DNA of 43,224 bases from Chloroherpetonaceae bacterium (GTDB lineage Bacteria; Bacteroidota; Chlorobiia; Chlorobiales; Thermochlorobacteraceae), in assembly GCA_025055975.1 (NCBI GenBank), contig JANWWM010000086.1:1-43224 (forward strand). The letters run 5' to 3'. The position numbers and the translations under genes are program-made. The notes beneath the pieces are model-generated. The model was not told where the DNA came from and made no database searches. It saw only the letters and a program-made list of their open reading frames with translations. Within the stretch, counting starts at the first letter, position 1. Each line of letters begins with the position of its first letter. This document shows, in pieces, positions 1-8,618 of this stretch.

Positions 1-109
1 ATGCAGTTCAGAACGCAGTTTTAGCGCGCTCGCAAAAAGAGCCGATGTCGTTCTGAACGAACAAAGCGAATCGCAAGAGGCTGATTTCGATTCCCAAATT
101 CGCAATTGG

Positions 110-250
110 CAATCCGCAATTCGCAATGCTTTGTGGATTCCTCGCTGCGCTCGGAATGACGAGAGAGCGTCGCAATCGCAACGCAAAGGGTCGCGCAATC
201 GCAAACTGGTCATTCTGAACGGAGCGAAGCGGAGTGAAGAATCCACATTC
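110..250 (+). repeat. Dispersed imperfect-palindrome repeat, copy 1
   Basis: The stretch 1-343 lies beyond the glgE stop and holds no convincing gene. Its core is a composite repeat. A GGATTC...GAATGAC half (135-160) is followed by about 48 bp of GTCGCAATCGCAA-type sequence. Then comes a GTCATTCTGAACGGAGCG... half ending GAAGAATCC (209-244). The two halves are diverged inverted versions of each other and each can fold into a short hairpin. Further copies lie near 2590, 34577-35145 and, inverted, at 43013-43224. Short CAATTCGCAA-like words flank the copies. This resembles REP/BIME or MITE-like non-coding repeats; any open frame through it is a by-product of the repeat. Confidence 0.8.
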
Positions 251-343
251 AGAGGAAAAGAGAAGCCGATTTCAATTCGCCATTCGTGGATTCTTCGCTT
301 GCGCGCAAGGAGCGACGAAGAAAACGCTCGAAACGACGAGCCA

Positions 344-2398
344 TCAAGGCTCGATTCTGAAAACGGCGGCGACCATTTCGCTCGGATTCAATCGGACGTA
401 ATTCCACATCTTGTTCCAAACGAACTCCGCGCCCGTCAGAAGTTCGCGCACGCGATACGGTTCGCCTTCCTGAACGCCCAGGCGCTCCAACGGGACGCGC
501 ACCCAACCCTCTTGCGCTTGCGTCGGATGATGATTGACGACGGTCAAAACATAATTCCGACCGCTCCATTTCAAATAGGCAATCAAGAACTCGCTCTCGA
601 CTTTCGGCGCGATTTCGACTTCCGCAAAGAAGAGATTGTTCGTTTGTTGAAAGGCGGGATTTTCCTTGCGAATCTGATTGAACTTCTTGATGAACGGACG
701 AATGTTGAAGCCCGACAAGTCCCATCGCTTGATTTCATACTTTTCCGAATCGAGATACTCTTCCTTGCCTTTCATTAGCGGCACGTTGAGGCAAAGGCTG
801 AACGCAGGCTCGTAGACGCCAATGTTCGCGGAAAGCGTCGCCGCGAGCGCGTAGCGGAGCATAAAAGCGGCGGGCGGCGCATATTGCAAAAACTCTTCCG
901 ACAAAATGTCGGGCGTGTTGGGCCAGAAGTTCGGTCGGAAAAATTCCTTCGCTTCCGTCGCGGTGAGTTCGGTCAAATACGCTTGCAAGTCGCGCTTGTT
1001 GTTGCGCCAAGTGAAGTAGGTGTAGGACTGCGTGAAACCAAGTTTGGCGAGACGATGCATCACCTTCGGGCGCGTGAAGGCTTCGGAGAGAAAAATCGCG
1101 TCGGGATGCTCGCGCTTCAATTCCGCAAGACACCACGCCCAAAAGGCAAAGGGCTTTGTGTGCGGATTATCGACGCGGAAAATTCTAACGCCCTGATCAA
1201 GCCAAAACTCGAAGATGGATTTGAGTTCGAGCCAAAGATTTTTCCAATCGGACGTTTCGAAGTTGAAGGGCAGAACGTCCTCGTATTTCTTTGGCGGATT
1301 TTCGGCGTATTGCACCGTGCCATCGGGTCGGCGTTTGAACCATTCGGGATGTTCTTTGACGTAGGGGTGGTCGGGCGAGCATTGAAAGGCGATATCGAGC
1401 GCGATATCGATGCCGAATGATTTTGCCGCTTTGACGAGACGGCGAAAATCTTGAAGCGAGCCGAGTTCGGGATGCGTGGCTTTGTGCCCGCCTTCCTTTG
1501 AGCCAATCGCCCAAGGACTTCCGACATCGCCTTCGGCGGCGACGACGCTGTTGTTTTTGCCTTTGCGCTTCGTTAGCCCAATCGGGTGAATGGGCGGCAA
1601 GTAGAGCACGTCGAAGCCCAGTTCGGCAAATTCAGGCAGAAGTCGCTCGCAATCCTTGAACGTGCCGTGTTTGCCCGGAACGTCGCTCCACGAGCGTGGG
1701 AAGATTTCGACCCAAGTCGAGAAGCCGGCTTTTTTCGGGTCGACGACGAGGCGCAAAATTTTGCTTTGCGCCGTGATGGATTCGTCGGGGTATTTCTGCG
1801 AAAACTCGACGAGGGTTTCGGAAAGGGCTTCGGCGATGGATTCGGGCTTGCCCGCGTTTTTTTTGAGCGAGGCTTGCAGAGCCTTGATTTTCTTCGCGTC
1901 GGCGGTCGTGGCGCGCTCGGCGATTTCGCCCAAAATGTCCGCGCCAATCAAAACTTCAACTTTGAGCGATTCGGCGTCCTGCCCCGCATCGACGCGCTTT
2001 TTGAAGCCGTTGCGCCACGAAAGGAAATGATCGACTCTTGCGGCGACGGCGTATTCCATCTCGCCAACTTGGTCGGCGACGAACTCGGCGCGCCAGCGGT
2101 CGTTGCCCAAAAAGTCCATTGGCGTCTCGTTCCACGTCGTTTCGCCCTTGCGTCGATAGCGAAGCACAGCGACGACTTGGTCGTGCCCATCGGCGAAGAC
2201 GTCGGCTTCCACGACGACGCTTTCGCCAACGACGCGCTTGATGGGAAAAAGTCCGCCGTCGATTTCGGGCGTTACCTTGTCAATCACGGCGCGAATCGCG
2301 CCATTGGCGATGGCATCGAGCGTCGCCAATCGAGATTTTCCGTTTGCGTTTTTTTTGATTTTGGTCGTGGTAGCGGACGCGCGTTTTTTGGTCGTCAT
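344..2398 (-). CDS. glgE: Alpha-1,4-glucan:maltose-1-phosphate maltosyltransferase GlgE
   Basis: GlgE transfers maltosyl units from maltose-1-phosphate onto alpha-1,4-glucans in the cytoplasm (trehalose/GlgE route to glycogen-like polymer). The 684-residue length matches the family. An N-terminal all-beta region (about 30-150) precedes a GH13 barrel. The barrel shows a first conserved strand at LPPIHPIG (about 268-274), GVRIFRVDNPH with the expected nucleophile Asp410, and FLSEAF with the general acid/base Glu439. A C-terminal beta domain follows, including the VNHH motif. The lysine-rich first 22 residues are probably a disordered extension. No other glg or tre gene is in the window, so the source of maltose-1-phosphate is not visible. 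The gene stands alone on the minus strand, with repeats on both sides. The ATG at 2398 gives the full family length. Confidence 0.95.
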   Translation of the reverse strand: MTTKKRASATTTKIKKNANGKSRLATLDAIANGAIRAVIDKVTPEIDGGLFPIKRVVGESVVVEADVFADGHDQVVAVLRYRRKGETTWNETPMDFLGNDRWRAEFVADQVGEMEYAVAARVDHFLSWRNGFKKRVDAGQDAESLKVEVLIGADILGEIAERATTADAKKIKALQASLKKNAGKPESIAEALSETLVEFSQKYPDESITAQSKILRLVVDPKKAGFSTWVEIFPRSWSDVPGKHGTFKDCERLLPEFAELGFDVLYLPPIHPIGLTKRKGKNNSVVAAEGDVGSPWAIGSKEGGHKATHPELGSLQDFRRLVKAAKSFGIDIALDIAFQCSPDHPYVKEHPEWFKRRPDGTVQYAENPPKKYEDVLPFNFETSDWKNLWLELKSIFEFWLDQGVRIFRVDNPHTKPFAFWAWCLAELKREHPDAIFLSEAFTRPKVMHRLAKLGFTQSYTYFTWRNNKRDLQAYLTELTATEAKEFFRPNFWPNTPDILSEEFLQYAPPAAFMLRYALAATLSANIGVYEPAFSLCLNVPLMKGKEEYLDSEKYEIKRWDLSGFNIRPFIKKFNQIRKENPAFQQTNNLFFAEVEIAPKVESEFLIAYLKWSGRNYVLTVVNHHPTQAQEGWVRVPLERLGVQEGEPYRVRELLTGAEFVWNKMWNYVRLNPSEMVAAVFRIEP

Positions 2399-2894
2399 TG
2401 GATTGAGCGAGTTTGATTAGATGGCAGAGAGGCGCGCAGGCGCAGCGTTCTCATTTCGTTGGACGGAATCGTTGAGCGGGCGCAATTTAACCAAAAGCGA
2501 CGTGGCGCGAAAGCCCGCGTGAATTGCGTCGGCGAAAACTAGGCAATCAAAATGCGGCGTCGTTCTGAACGGCGCGATTCGCAACTCGCAGATTCCTCGC
2601 CGCGCTCGAAATGACAAGAGAGCGTCGCAATCGCAACGCAAAGCGTCGCGCGAGCGCAAACTTGTCATTCTGAACGGAGCGAAGCGGAGTGACAATCCGC
2701 AATTCGCAATGCTTTGTGGATTCCTCGCTGCGCTCGGAATGGCAAAGCAAAAGGCTCGGAATGAAAAGACCATTTAGGCTTGGAACGACGACAAGTCGCA
2801 ACGAAGCGCCAACGCGGAGCGTTTTTGCGTCGCGTCGCCGCAATTTCTCTCGCAAAAGCGTTAAATTGACGCTCGTCGCAAGCGCGTTTCAAAA
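2399..2894. repeat. Divergent intergenic region with repeat copy 2
   Basis: This 496-bp gap separates the divergent glgE and ArsA-like genes. It contains a further copy of the dispersed repeat at about 2590-2746: two GATTC...GAATG halves surround a GTCATTCTGAACGGAGCG-type half, so it is longer than copy 1. The rest (2399-2580 and 2747-2860) shows no coding frame that I trust. Close to the ArsA-like start is TAAATTG at 2862-2868, inside a small inverted repeat AGCGT...ACGCT. It could be part of a promoter but does not match the TAnnTTTG consensus exactly. Confidence 0.7.
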
Positions 2895-4109
2895 ATGAGC
2901 AACGACCAAAAGCGGCTCCGCATCATTTTCTTTACGGGCAAGGGCGGGGTCGGGAAAACGAGTTCTGCCGCCGCCACCGCGATTCGCTGCGCCGACATCG
3001 GATTGAAGACCGTCGTGATGTCTACCGATCCCGCGCATAGCCTTGCCGATTCGCTGGGCGTGCCGCTCTCGGCGCAAGTCCAAAACGTGCTGCCAAATCT
3101 GGACGCGGTGGAGATCGACCCGTATGTCGAGCTCAACGAAAACTGGGGCGTGATTCGGGATTTCGTCGCCAGCCTTTTGATGCAGTTGGGCGCGGACAAA
3201 ACCATCGCCGCCGAACTCGCCTCGATTCCCGGAATGGCGGAACTCTTCAGCCTGTTGCGCTTGCGCGATTTTTACGGCAAAGGCAATTACGACGTGGTCG
3301 TCGTCGATATGGCGCCAACGGGCGAAAGTTTGCGCCTGTTGTCTCTGCCCGAAGTGTTGGCGTGGCTTCTAAAAATCACGCGCGCGATTGAAAAGTATAT
3401 CCTCGCGCCGTTTCTGCGTCCCGTCTCGAAGGTTACGCCCGGTCTCGATAAAATCGTCGCGCCCGAAAATGTGGTGAGCGTTTGGGATCGCTCGCTCGAT
3501 AGGCTCAAAGACATTCGAGAGATTTTGGATCGAAAAGCGCTCACGTCGGCGCGGCTCGTGATGAACCCCGAAAAAATGGTCATCGCCGAATCGCAACGCG
3601 CGCTCACGTATCTGAGCCTCTACGGAATGCACGTCGATGCCGCCATCGTCAACAAGGTCATTCCCGAAGACGCGAAAGAGGGTTTTATGAACGAGTGGTA
3701 TCTCTCGCAACAAAAGCACCTAGCGACGATTGAAAACGAATTTTCGCCAATGCCCATCTTTCGCGTGCCGCTCTTCAAGAGCGAGGTTGCGGGCATAGAG
3801 CGATTGCGCGAACTTGGCAAAAGGCTATACGGCGAAAGAAATCCCGCCGAGCTATTCTACGACGAGCGACCCGTGTCGATTCGTCAAGACGAGGACGGCT
3901 CGACGCTTCGTTTGAAATTGCCGTTTGCGACGACCGACAAAATCGAGCTGGCGCGTCTTGGCGCGGTTCTGACGCTCTCGGTCGGCACGCGCTCGCGCGA
4001 AATCGTATTGCCCGATTCGCTCGCGGGCTTGACGCCCAAAGAGGCGATGATGGTCGATGGCTACTTGGAAATCAAGTTCGAAAAACCCGTTGCGACCGTG
4101 GAGGCGTAA
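2895..4109 (+). CDS. ArsA/Get3-family ATPase with HSP20-like C-terminal domain
   Basis: This is a 404-residue ArsA-family (anion-transporting ATPase/Get3) P-loop NTPase. The deviant Walker A GKGGVGKT lies near residue 15 and is followed by the family motif STDPAHSLAD, with a switch-like VVDMAPTGE around 137-145. Residues about 325-400 (PVSIRQDEDGSTL through the end) look like the alpha-crystallin/HSP20-like domain often fused to ArsA proteins of Chlorobiota, cyanobacteria and others. There are no arsR, arsB or arsD neighbours, and a single ATPase half is present, so arsenite efflux is not indicated. A chaperone or membrane-protein targeting role is more likely, but this is inference. It is followed after 51 bp by argS on the same strand. 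The ATG at 2895 leads directly into the P-loop strand. Confidence 0.88.
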   Translation: MSNDQKRLRIIFFTGKGGVGKTSSAAATAIRCADIGLKTVVMSTDPAHSLADSLGVPLSAQVQNVLPNLDAVEIDPYVELNENWGVIRDFVASLLMQLGADKTIAAELASIPGMAELFSLLRLRDFYGKGNYDVVVVDMAPTGESLRLLSLPEVLAWLLKITRAIEKYILAPFLRPVSKVTPGLDKIVAPENVVSVWDRSLDRLKDIREILDRKALTSARLVMNPEKMVIAESQRALTYLSLYGMHVDAAIVNKVIPEDAKEGFMNEWYLSQQKHLATIENEFSPMPIFRVPLFKSEVAGIERLRELGKRLYGERNPAELFYDERPVSIRQDEDGSTLRLKLPFATTDKIELARLGAVLTLSVGTRSREIVLPDSLAGLTPKEAMMVDGYLEIKFEKPVATVEA

Positions 4110-4160
4110 GGCGAGCGGGCTTGCCGTCTTGTCGCCGAAACAAACGCTCGACCCAACGCA

Positions 4161-5843
4161 ATGAAAGACATTCTCATCTCGGAAATCAGGCGCGCGCTCG
4201 CGGAGATCGGCGTCGAGCCAACGCGAGAAATCGTGATTGAAAAACCCAGCGACGAAAAGTTCGGCGACGCTTCGAGCAACGTGGCGATGACGCTCGCAAG
4301 GGAACTCAAAAAAAATCCGCGTCAAATCGCGCAGGACTTGGTGGCGAAGTTCAAGTTCAATCCCGAACACATCGAGCGCGTCGACGTGGCGGGCGGGGGG
4401 TTCATCAATTTTTATTTCTCCAAAACCCTGCTCCAACAAACCGTCAGGCACATTCTCGAACAAGGGGAACTCTTCGGCAGGTCGAGCGTGGGCGCGGGCA
4501 AAAAAGCCATCGTCGAGTATGTGAGCGCCAACCCGACGGGTCCGCTCACCGTCGGGCGCGGACGCGGCGGCGTGCTCGGCGACTGCATCGCCAATTTGCT
4601 CGAAGCGCAAGGCTACGCCGTTACGCGCGAATACTACTTCAACAACGCGGGCAGGCAAATGCGCGTCCTCGCCGATTCCGTCCGATTGCGCTACCTCGAA
4701 CTCTGCGGCGAAACCGTCGCCTTCCCCGACGACTATTACCAAGGCGGTTACATCAAAGACATCGCCGAAAAAATCTTCGCCGAAAAAGGCGACGCGCTCA
4801 AAAACGAAACCGACCTAACCTTCTTCAAAGAATTCGCCGAAGCCGAAATTTTCAAGGGCATCAAGCAAACCCTCGCGCGTTTGGGAATCCATCACGATTC
4901 CTTCTTCAACGAAAACTCGCTCTACGAAAGAATGGATAGCGGCAAAAGCCGCAACGATCAGGTCATCGAACTGCTCGACCAAAAAGGCTACATTGAGCGA
5001 AAAGACGGCGCGGTGTGGTTCAAAACCTCGCTCTTGGGCAAGAAGAAAGTCGAAGACGGCAAAGAAATTCCCGTCGACACCGTGCTCGTCAAGTCAACGG
5101 GCGAGCCGAGTTATCGCCTGCCCGACATCGCGTATCACACCACGAAGTTCGCGCGCGGTTACGACCTCATCGTCAACGTGTTCGGCGCGGACCACATCGA
5201 CGAGTATCCCGACGTGATTCGGGCGTTGGACGTGTTGGGCTACGACGTCTCGCGCATCAAGGTCGCCATCAACCAATTCGTTACCACGACGGTCAACGGC
5301 GTTCAGGTCAAGATGTCCACCCGAAAAGGCAACGCCGACACGCTCGACCAGCTCATCGATGAAGTTGGTCCCGACGCGACGCGCTTTTTCTACGTGATGC
5401 GCGCCAAAGAAACGCACCTGAACTTCGACTTGGAACTCGCCAAGAAGCAATCCAACGACAACCCCGTCTTCTATTTGCAATACGCTCACGCGCGCATTTG
5501 CGGCATCATTCGCGTCGCCGAAGAAAAGGCAAGCCTCAACGCCGACGCCGTCCCAAAAGACTTCGTGAAATTCCTGAACGCCAAAGAAGAGCTCGACTTG
5601 GCGAAAGAATTGATGCGATTTCCCGACGCGGTCAATTACGCCGCCAATTCGCTCGAACCGCAAAAGCTCATCACGTATCTCAACGGCGTGGCGGAACTAT
5701 TCCACAAGTTCTACCAAGAATGTCGCATCGTGGGCGAAGCGGAAGAGACGATGAAGTCGCGCTTGCTCTTGGCGATGGCGACGCGACAAACGCTGCGAAA
5801 CGGCTTCAAAATTCTGGGCATCTCCGCCCCTGAACGAATGTGA
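4161..5843 (+). CDS. argS: Arginyl-tRNA synthetase
   Basis: ArgRS charges tRNA-Arg with arginine in the cytoplasm. The 560-residue protein has the N-terminal additional domain (residues 1-90, with DEKFGDASSNVAM at 31-43), a class I Rossmann core and a DALR anticodon-binding domain at the end (QYAHAR about 436, through the C-terminal GISAPERM). The ATP-binding HIGH motif sits in ANPTGPLTVGRGR, so the expected H-x-G-H is T-V-G-R (130-133). The KMSKS loop is KMSTR at 384-388. I believe related lineages share this HIGH variant, but cannot verify it. The TGA stop is four bases before a possible TTG start of the next gene, so co-transcription with the ATP-grasp ligase is likely. Confidence 0.96.
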   Translation: MKDILISEIRRALAEIGVEPTREIVIEKPSDEKFGDASSNVAMTLARELKKNPRQIAQDLVAKFKFNPEHIERVDVAGGGFINFYFSKTLLQQTVRHILEQGELFGRSSVGAGKKAIVEYVSANPTGPLTVGRGRGGVLGDCIANLLEAQGYAVTREYYFNNAGRQMRVLADSVRLRYLELCGETVAFPDDYYQGGYIKDIAEKIFAEKGDALKNETDLTFFKEFAEAEIFKGIKQTLARLGIHHDSFFNENSLYERMDSGKSRNDQVIELLDQKGYIERKDGAVWFKTSLLGKKKVEDGKEIPVDTVLVKSTGEPSYRLPDIAYHTTKFARGYDLIVNVFGADHIDEYPDVIRALDVLGYDVSRIKVAINQFVTTTVNGVQVKMSTRKGNADTLDQLIDEVGPDATRFFYVMRAKETHLNFDLELAKKQSNDNPVFYLQYAHARICGIIRVAEEKASLNADAVPKDFVKFLNAKEELDLAKELMRFPDAVNYAANSLEPQKLITYLNGVAELFHKFYQECRIVGEAEETMKSRLLLAMATRQTLRNGFKILGISAPERM

Positions 5844-5909
5844 GGCTTGCAAAAGCCGCGCCAAAATCGGATCTTCCCGAAAACTCTATCAACAAACGCT
5901 TTCCCGACT

Positions 5910-7115
5910 ATGCCAGCGTCGAGACCGCTCACGTTCTTGTGCCTTGCCAGCTACGAGAAGGGGCAAGAGTTTTTGCGCGAAGCCAAGCGTCAGGGTTGCC
6001 GCGTGATTCTGCTCACGTCCAAAAGCCTCGAACATGCCGATTGGCCCCGCGACCACATCGACGAAATCTTCTACATTCCCGACAACAACAAGGAGTGGAA
6101 TCGCCAAGACGTGATTTATGGCGTGAGCTACATGGCGCGAACCATCAAAATTGACAAGATCGTCGCGCTCGACGACTACGACGTGGAGGTGGCGGCGGCG
6201 CTGCGCGAACACTTGCGCATCGGCGGAATGGGCGACACGACCGCCCGATACTTCCGCGACAAACTCGCCATGCGCGCCAAAGCCAAAGAAGACGGCATTC
6301 CCGTTCCCGACTTCACGCATGTGCTCAACTACGACGACATCCGAGACTTCATCGCTCGCGTTCCGTTTCCCTGTCTCATCAAGCCGCGTTCCGCCGCTTC
6401 CGCGTCGGGCATCATCAAAGTCCATAACGAAGAAGAGGTATGGCGCGCGCTCGACAAACTCGGCGACAGGCAATCGTTTTACTTGATGGAGCGCTTCGTG
6501 CCGGGCAACGTGTATCACGTGGATTCCATCATTCAAAACCGCAAGGTGATTTTTTCCATCGCCAGCGAATATGGCAAGCCGCCGATGGAAGTGGCGCATC
6601 AAGGCGCGGTCTTCACGACGCGCACGATGGAATACGGCTCGCCCGACGAACAAGCCTTGCTCGCGCTCAACGAACAAGTGATGAAGTCGATGGGGCACAA
6701 CGTCGGGGTTTCGCACACGGAGTTCATCAAGGGCGAAGACGGTCGGTTCTATTTTCTCGAAACGTCGGCGCGCGTGGGCGGCGCGCACATCGTCGAACTC
6801 ATCGAAGCCGCGACGGGCTTGAATCTTTGGGCTGAGTGGGCGAAACTCGAAGCGCAAGGCGACAAATACAAACTGCCCGAAACGCAACGCAACTACGGCG
6901 GCTTGATGGTCTCGCTCGCCAAACAAGAGTGGCCCGACCTTTCAGGCTACGACGACCCCGAAGTGTGGTGGCGAATGAAGAAACCTCATCATGCGGGGCT
7001 TATCGTCAAGTCGCCAAATCGACAGCGCGTGCTCGATTTGCTCAACGCTTACACGGAGCGATTCTACCGCGATTTCTTCCACTACATTCCGCCGTCGGAG
7101 AAACCGACATACTGA
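5910..7115 (+). CDS. ATP-grasp domain ligase (carbamoyl-phosphate synthase/biotin carboxylase-like)
   Basis: This is a predicted carboxylate-amine/thiol ligase of the ATP-grasp superfamily, 401 residues from the ATG at 5910. An N-terminal Rossmann-like preATP domain (LTFLCLASYEKGQEFL) is followed by a central ATP-grasp with RDKLAMR, PCLIKPRSAASASGI (ATP-binding lysine) and EFIKGEDGRFYFLETSARVGG (metal-binding Glu plus Arg/Gly loop). The C-terminal part, about 100 residues, resembles the end of standalone ATP-grasp proteins in Bacteroidota/Chlorobiota. Substrate and product are not recognisable from sequence. A TTG at 5847, four bases after argS, is an alternative start that adds 21 residues. 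The ATG start gives a better N-terminus. It ends 8 bp from the convergent GTPase gene. Confidence 0.85.
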   Translation: MPASRPLTFLCLASYEKGQEFLREAKRQGCRVILLTSKSLEHADWPRDHIDEIFYIPDNNKEWNRQDVIYGVSYMARTIKIDKIVALDDYDVEVAAALREHLRIGGMGDTTARYFRDKLAMRAKAKEDGIPVPDFTHVLNYDDIRDFIARVPFPCLIKPRSAASASGIIKVHNEEEVWRALDKLGDRQSFYLMERFVPGNVYHVDSIIQNRKVIFSIASEYGKPPMEVAHQGAVFTTRTMEYGSPDEQALLALNEQVMKSMGHNVGVSHTEFIKGEDGRFYFLETSARVGGAHIVELIEAATGLNLWAEWAKLEAQGDKYKLPETQRNYGGLMVSLAKQEWPDLSGYDDPEVWWRMKKPHHAGLIVKSPNRQRVLDLLNAYTERFYRDFFHYIPPSEKPTY

Positions 7116-7123
7116 ATGCCTCT

Positions 7124-7708
7124 CTATGAAGCGATGCGCTTGGCGTTGGAACGTTCGGCGTATCGCTCGACCAGCGCGATGAGCGTGCGAGCGACATCGC
7201 GCTCGGCTGTCGCGTTGATGGAAAGCGTTGGAATTTGGCTTTCGCTCGCATCGATTCCAAATGCGGGCAGAATGTCCGCGATTGGCCATGCTTGGGGCAG
7301 ATCGCTATGCGTTGCGGCGATGAGCAACGGCGCTTCGGGCGCGCGCTGACGCGCATAGCGCAACAATCGAGACGCGGCGAAAAAATCCTTTGGACGATGC
7401 GCAGGCGCCAAGAGCACGATCCCGTGCGCTTGGCGCAGCAGAATATCCCACATAAAATTGAACCGTTCCTGACCTGGCGTGCCGTAGAGATGAAGCGCCA
7501 TGTTCGGTCCAAAAGTTACCCGTCCAAAGTCCATTGCGACGGTTGTGGTGGGCTTGAGATGCGCCATCTCGTCGGTTGCCCGTCGGTCGGTATCGATCGA
7601 CTCAATCTCGCTGATGGTTTTGATAAAAGTCGTTTTGCCCGCGCCGACGGGACCGGTGACCACAACGCGCATAATTTGTTCTGGCGCTTTCATCTTCGCA
7701 TTCGTCAC
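7124..7708 (-). CDS. MglA/COG2229-type small Ras-like GTPase
   Basis: This is a small GTPase, 194 residues from GTG 7708 (189 from ATG 7693). The P-loop is GPVGAGKT (19-26), followed by TTTVAMDFGRV (switch I region), the G3 equivalent LYGTPGQERF (74-83) and a G4-like THSD (133-136) in place of NKxD. The TTVAMDFG plus GTPGQERF pattern is characteristic of prokaryotic Ras-like GTPases of the COG2229/CvnD/MglA type, which partner with Roadblock/LC7 proteins. The Roadblock gene lies immediately upstream: its TAA ends 3 bp before this GTG, so co-translation is likely. As last gene of the DUF4388-hemerythrin-Roadblock-GTPase unit it is the probable output switch. The downstream effector is not visible here. 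Confidence 0.9.
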   Translation of the reverse strand: MTNAKMKAPEQIMRVVVTGPVGAGKTTFIKTISEIESIDTDRRATDEMAHLKPTTTVAMDFGRVTFGPNMALHLYGTPGQERFNFMWDILLRQAHGIVLLAPAHRPKDFFAASRLLRYARQRAPEAPLLIAATHSDLPQAWPIADILPAFGIDASESQIPTLSINATAERDVARTLIALVERYAERSNAKRIAS

Positions 7709-7711
7709 GGG

Positions 7712-8104
7712 TTAAGCGACATTCGTTTTGGCAAACGTGAGCGACGGTCGCAGTCGGTCAATAAGTTGCCTGACTTCAAGATTGATGACGCCGAGTTTGA
7801 CTTTTTCGTCCGTCAAGACGATGAGCACGGCGTCTTCGGTGCAACTGCTCACGATGGCGTAGCCTTTTTCGCCCTCGACCAAGATGCGCTCGATTTGACC
7901 GCGCGAAAGTTCGCGCCCAATGCGTTCGCCCAAAGCCAGCATGGCGGCAGACATGGCGGCAACGCGCTCCTCTTCCATTCCAGCAGGCAACGACGAGGCG
8001 ATTGCCAAGCCGTCAGGCGACATAATAGACGCGCCTTGCACATTGCTCACCGATGTAACGAACTCTTGCAAAGCGGATTGAATCGCAGAATAGTTGATAG
8101 GCAT
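7712..8104 (-). CDS. Roadblock/LC7-domain protein (MglB-like GTPase regulator)
   Basis: This single-domain Roadblock/LC7 protein of 130 residues is of the kind that acts as GTPase-activating or scaffold partner of MglA/Cvn-type GTPases. The fold signature is an N-terminal helix, then VQGASIMSPDGLAIASSLP (two strands), a helix AAMSAAMLALGERIGREL, and VEGEKGYAIVSSCTEDAVLIVLT strands. A C-terminal helix (LGVINLEVRQLIDRL) follows. The gene starts at ATG 8104 and is preceded by AAAGGAGA (8112-8119), one of only three clear Shine-Dalgarno sites in the window. It lies between the hemerythrin and GTPase genes. Cytoplasmic; probably homodimeric and bound to the GTPase. Confidence 0.92.
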   Translation of the reverse strand: MPINYSAIQSALQEFVTSVSNVQGASIMSPDGLAIASSLPAGMEEERVAAMSAAMLALGERIGRELSRGQIERILVEGEKGYAIVSSCTEDAVLIVLTDEKVKLGVINLEVRQLIDRLRPSLTFAKTNVA

Positions 8105-8111
8105 AGTTATG

Positions 8112-8119
8112 TCTCCTTT
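8112..8119 (-). promoter_or_regulatory. Strong ribosome-binding site for the Roadblock gene
   Basis: The minus strand reads AAAGGAGA seven bases before the ATG at 8104. Nearly all other genes in the window lack such a site. The identical octamer precedes only aconitase (21209-21216) and the Uma2 gene (40982-40989). It supports the start and suggests a higher translation rate for the Roadblock protein than for its operon partners. Confidence 0.8.
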
Positions 8120-8159
8120 TGCGTTTAGGTTTAAGCGATGATTTGCAAAGTTGTCCGAC

Positions 8160-8576
8160 TTATGATGCGGCGGCGCATTTGGTAACGTGATCTCCGATTT
8201 GCTTGTCGATTTTCATAATGTGTCCCTCAAACCAGTCGCAGAGCAAATGATGGGCTTCTTTGGCGACGCTTTCATGGTCGCTCGTTTGGCGCAAATCGGC
8301 GCTTAACTTGTCGAGCATCTTCATAAACTGTCCGTGCGCTTGCTTGTTCGTCTCGGCGATTGGGCATTGATGCTTGGCGGCGCAATCTTCCTCCTGACCA
8401 AAGTGCCACTCAGCATAGTATTTGAGAAAAGAGACGGTCTGCTGAATGGCAGAGGCGCCTTGTCCGCGCTGCAAATCGTCGCCCAAGTCGTTGATGGCGC
8501 GAATAAGCTCTTTATGCTGCGCGTCAATAAAAGCCACGCCGGTGCTGAGCGCGGGCGTCCATTCAAATCGCTTCAT
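8160..8576 (-). CDS. Bacteriohemerythrin-like protein with altered metal ligands
   Basis: This is a single-domain hemerythrin of 138 residues, a four-helix bundle that normally binds a di-iron site for O2 (or NO) sensing, storage or delivery. Family features visible: FIDAQHKEL with His21, WHFGQEED with His58 and Glu62, AHGQF with His81, and WFEGHIMKID with His119 and Asp124. The usual fifth histidine, four residues before His81, is Asn77. Two cysteines (Cys65, Cys71) follow the EE motif in DCAAKHQCP. The iron site may therefore be modified. I chose ATG 8576 because a TTG further upstream (8615) only adds a non-conserved leader and lies close to the stop of the DUF4388 gene. It is the second gene of the four-gene GTPase module, and so a plausible sensor input. 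Confidence 0.9.
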   Translation of the reverse strand: MKRFEWTPALSTGVAFIDAQHKELIRAINDLGDDLQRGQGASAIQQTVSFLKYYAEWHFGQEEDCAAKHQCPIAETNKQAHGQFMKMLDKLSADLRQTSDHESVAKEAHHLLCDWFEGHIMKIDKQIGDHVTKCAAAS

Positions 8577-8618
8577 AGTTCGAGAGTTTAGCGTTTTAGA
8601 AATGTCAGCAACCAAACT

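Noticed and set aside
2417-2892. Several 75-118 codon frames
   Set aside because: They translate the dispersed repeat and have no independent support.
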